The notes beneath the pieces were generated by a model. It was not told the origin of the DNA. It ran no database searches and saw nothing but the letters and a program-made list of their open reading frames with translations. A DNA stretch of 64,000 nucleotides from Albirhodobacter sp042466415. Lineage in GTDB: Bacteria > Pseudomonadota > Alphaproteobacteria > Rhodobacterales > Rhodobacteraceae. Below, one piece after another: positions 63,279-64,000 of this stretch. The translations under genes were made by a program, and so were the position numbers. The stretch spans positions 310,001 to 374,000 of the forward strand of contig NZ_JAXHCH010000002.1 in the NCBI RefSeq assembly GCF_042466415.1, written 5' to 3'. Position 1 is the first letter of the stretch. Every line of letters begins with the position of its first letter.

Positions 63279-64000
63279 ATGGCGAATTTCGAATGGGTAT
63301 TTAACGCGCTTGGCCTGCGCGATTGGTGCGATAGCGGTGCAAGCGGCGGCGTGGCGGCCCCGCCGTCGATGGCGGATTTGATGGCGAAGGCCAATGGCGG
63401 CGCGCCGGAGACGACGCTTTGGGACACGCCGTTTCCCTCAATGGATGTCTTGAATGATGCCTGCCCGGCGTTTCCGCAATCGCGTGCGGTCAGCCAAGGG
63501 CTTGAGCATGGGTTTTTGGACATCAAAGGCGCTCTGTCGATGGTGCTTGATCCGATCACGCAACCGCTAAGCTGGGCGCTCGAAGGGGCGCTTTGGCTGT
63601 TTGAGCACACACCTTGGTGGATTATGATCCCGCTGCTGGCGCTTATCGCGCTCAAGGTCAGCCGGTCTTGGATGCTGGGCGGGTTCGTCGCGGGGGCATT
63701 TGTGGCGCTCGCCTTCATTGATTATTATAGCTACACGATGCAAACGCTGGCCATTATCATGGTGTGTACGGTGATTTGCGTGCTGTTGGGGGTGCCGATC
63801 GGCATTGCGATGGCGCGGTCTGATCGGTGCCAAAACGCGCTGACGCCCGTGCTCGATATGCTGCAAACGCTGCCGCCCTTCGTCTATCTGATCCCGCTGA
63901 TCTTCCTTTTTTCGGTCACCGAGCCAAAGCTATACGGCATCGCGATCATCCTTTACGCCATCGTGCCGGTGGTGCGCCTGACCAACCTTGGCATCCGTTT
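63279..64000 (+). CDS. proW: Glycine betaine/proline ABC transporter permease, N-terminal part
   Basis: Cut by the window end after about 240 residues. A long N-terminal region with an extra segment (PFPSMDVLNDACPAFPQSRAVSQGLEHGFLDIKGALS) precedes membrane helices (WWIMIPLLALIALKVSRSWMLGGFVAGAFVALAF...). The core shows QTLAIIMVCTVICVLLGVPIGIAMARSD and LQTLPPFVYLIPLIFLF, and KLYGIAIILYAIVPVVRLTNLGIR is the start of the EAA loop that contacts the ATPase. This is the ProW/OpuAB group. It is downstream of the frameshifted proX. Confidence 0.9.
   Translation, partial: MANFEWVFNALGLRDWCDSGASGGVAAPPSMADLMAKANGGAPETTLWDTPFPSMDVLNDACPAFPQSRAVSQGLEHGFLDIKGALSMVLDPITQPLSWALEGALWLFEHTPWWIMIPLLALIALKVSRSWMLGGFVAGAFVALAFIDYYSYTMQTLAIIMVCTVICVLLGVPIGIAMARSDRCQNALTPVLDMLQTLPPFVYLIPLIFLFSVTEPKLYGIAIILYAIVPVVRLTNLGIR

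Overview
The window looks like a chromosomal segment of a marine alphaproteobacterium of the Rhodobacteraceae (roseobacter group). The reasons are high-GC coding sequence, a split propionyl-CoA carboxylase (pccB, pccA) with methylmalonyl-CoA mutase and a ScfR/PccR-type regulator, Irr next to fabA-fabB-fabI, the short alphaproteobacterial type of ProS, and glycine-betaine genes at both ends (C-terminus of a choline dehydrogenase at the left edge, a ProX/ProW locus at the right edge). No rRNA, CRISPR array or prophage was seen. One tRNA (Ser, anticodon GCT) is present.

Layout: 1-1.8 kb holds the betA end, a secreted nuclease and a YdcH-like small protein behind a perfect FNR-type box. 1.8-16 kb is the propionyl-CoA assimilation region: pccR (minus), a lipid kinase and a phosphoesterase, pccB, three poorly known genes, a small lipoprotein, pccA, a GT-C-like membrane protein, a sulfotransferase-like protein, and mcm. 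16-25.5 kb holds a GNAT protein, a TerB/J-domain protein, a phosphatase-family protein, then minus-strand ppx, ppk, hdaA, an AI-2E-type permease and a membrane-anchored NYN RNase. 25.5-31.4 kb has proS, a DUF2937-like protein, a di-haem peroxidase, lolC/lolD and a cytochrome c gene broken by a stop codon. 31.4-40 kb holds parE, a MATE exporter, a GST, aspartate aminotransferase, small regulators, sdhE and gloA. 40.1-42.5 kb encodes a TbpB-like surface lipoprotein and a Slam-like outer-membrane protein. 42.7-54 kb is housekeeping: thyA-folA, fabI/fabB/fabA with divergent irr, pth-rplY, an FMN-dependent lactate dehydrogenase, trpA and ychF.

The accessory region starts directly after tRNA-Ser at 54.27 kb and runs to about 59.6 kb. 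It is a graveyard of truncated genes: the 5' part of a SNF2-type helicase, the 3' part of an McrB-like GTPase, the 3' part of a frameshifted tyrosine recombinase, and a degenerate IS481-type transposase containing a perfect 20-bp inverted repeat. Beyond it lies a LysR regulator divergent from an M24-family gene (DddP-like) with an in-frame stop, then proX with a frameshift, then an apparently intact but truncated-by-window proW.

The genes fit a carbon-oxidising marine heterotroph. Propionyl-CoA (from the ethylmalonyl-CoA pathway, odd-chain fatty acids or DMSP) is carboxylated and isomerised to succinyl-CoA under PccR control, and osmolytes such as choline and betaine are taken up and oxidised. 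The clearest candidate for an under-described system is the lipoprotein/Slam-like pair at 40.1-42.5 kb. Gene functions are judged from motifs and family knowledge only; no database search was run.
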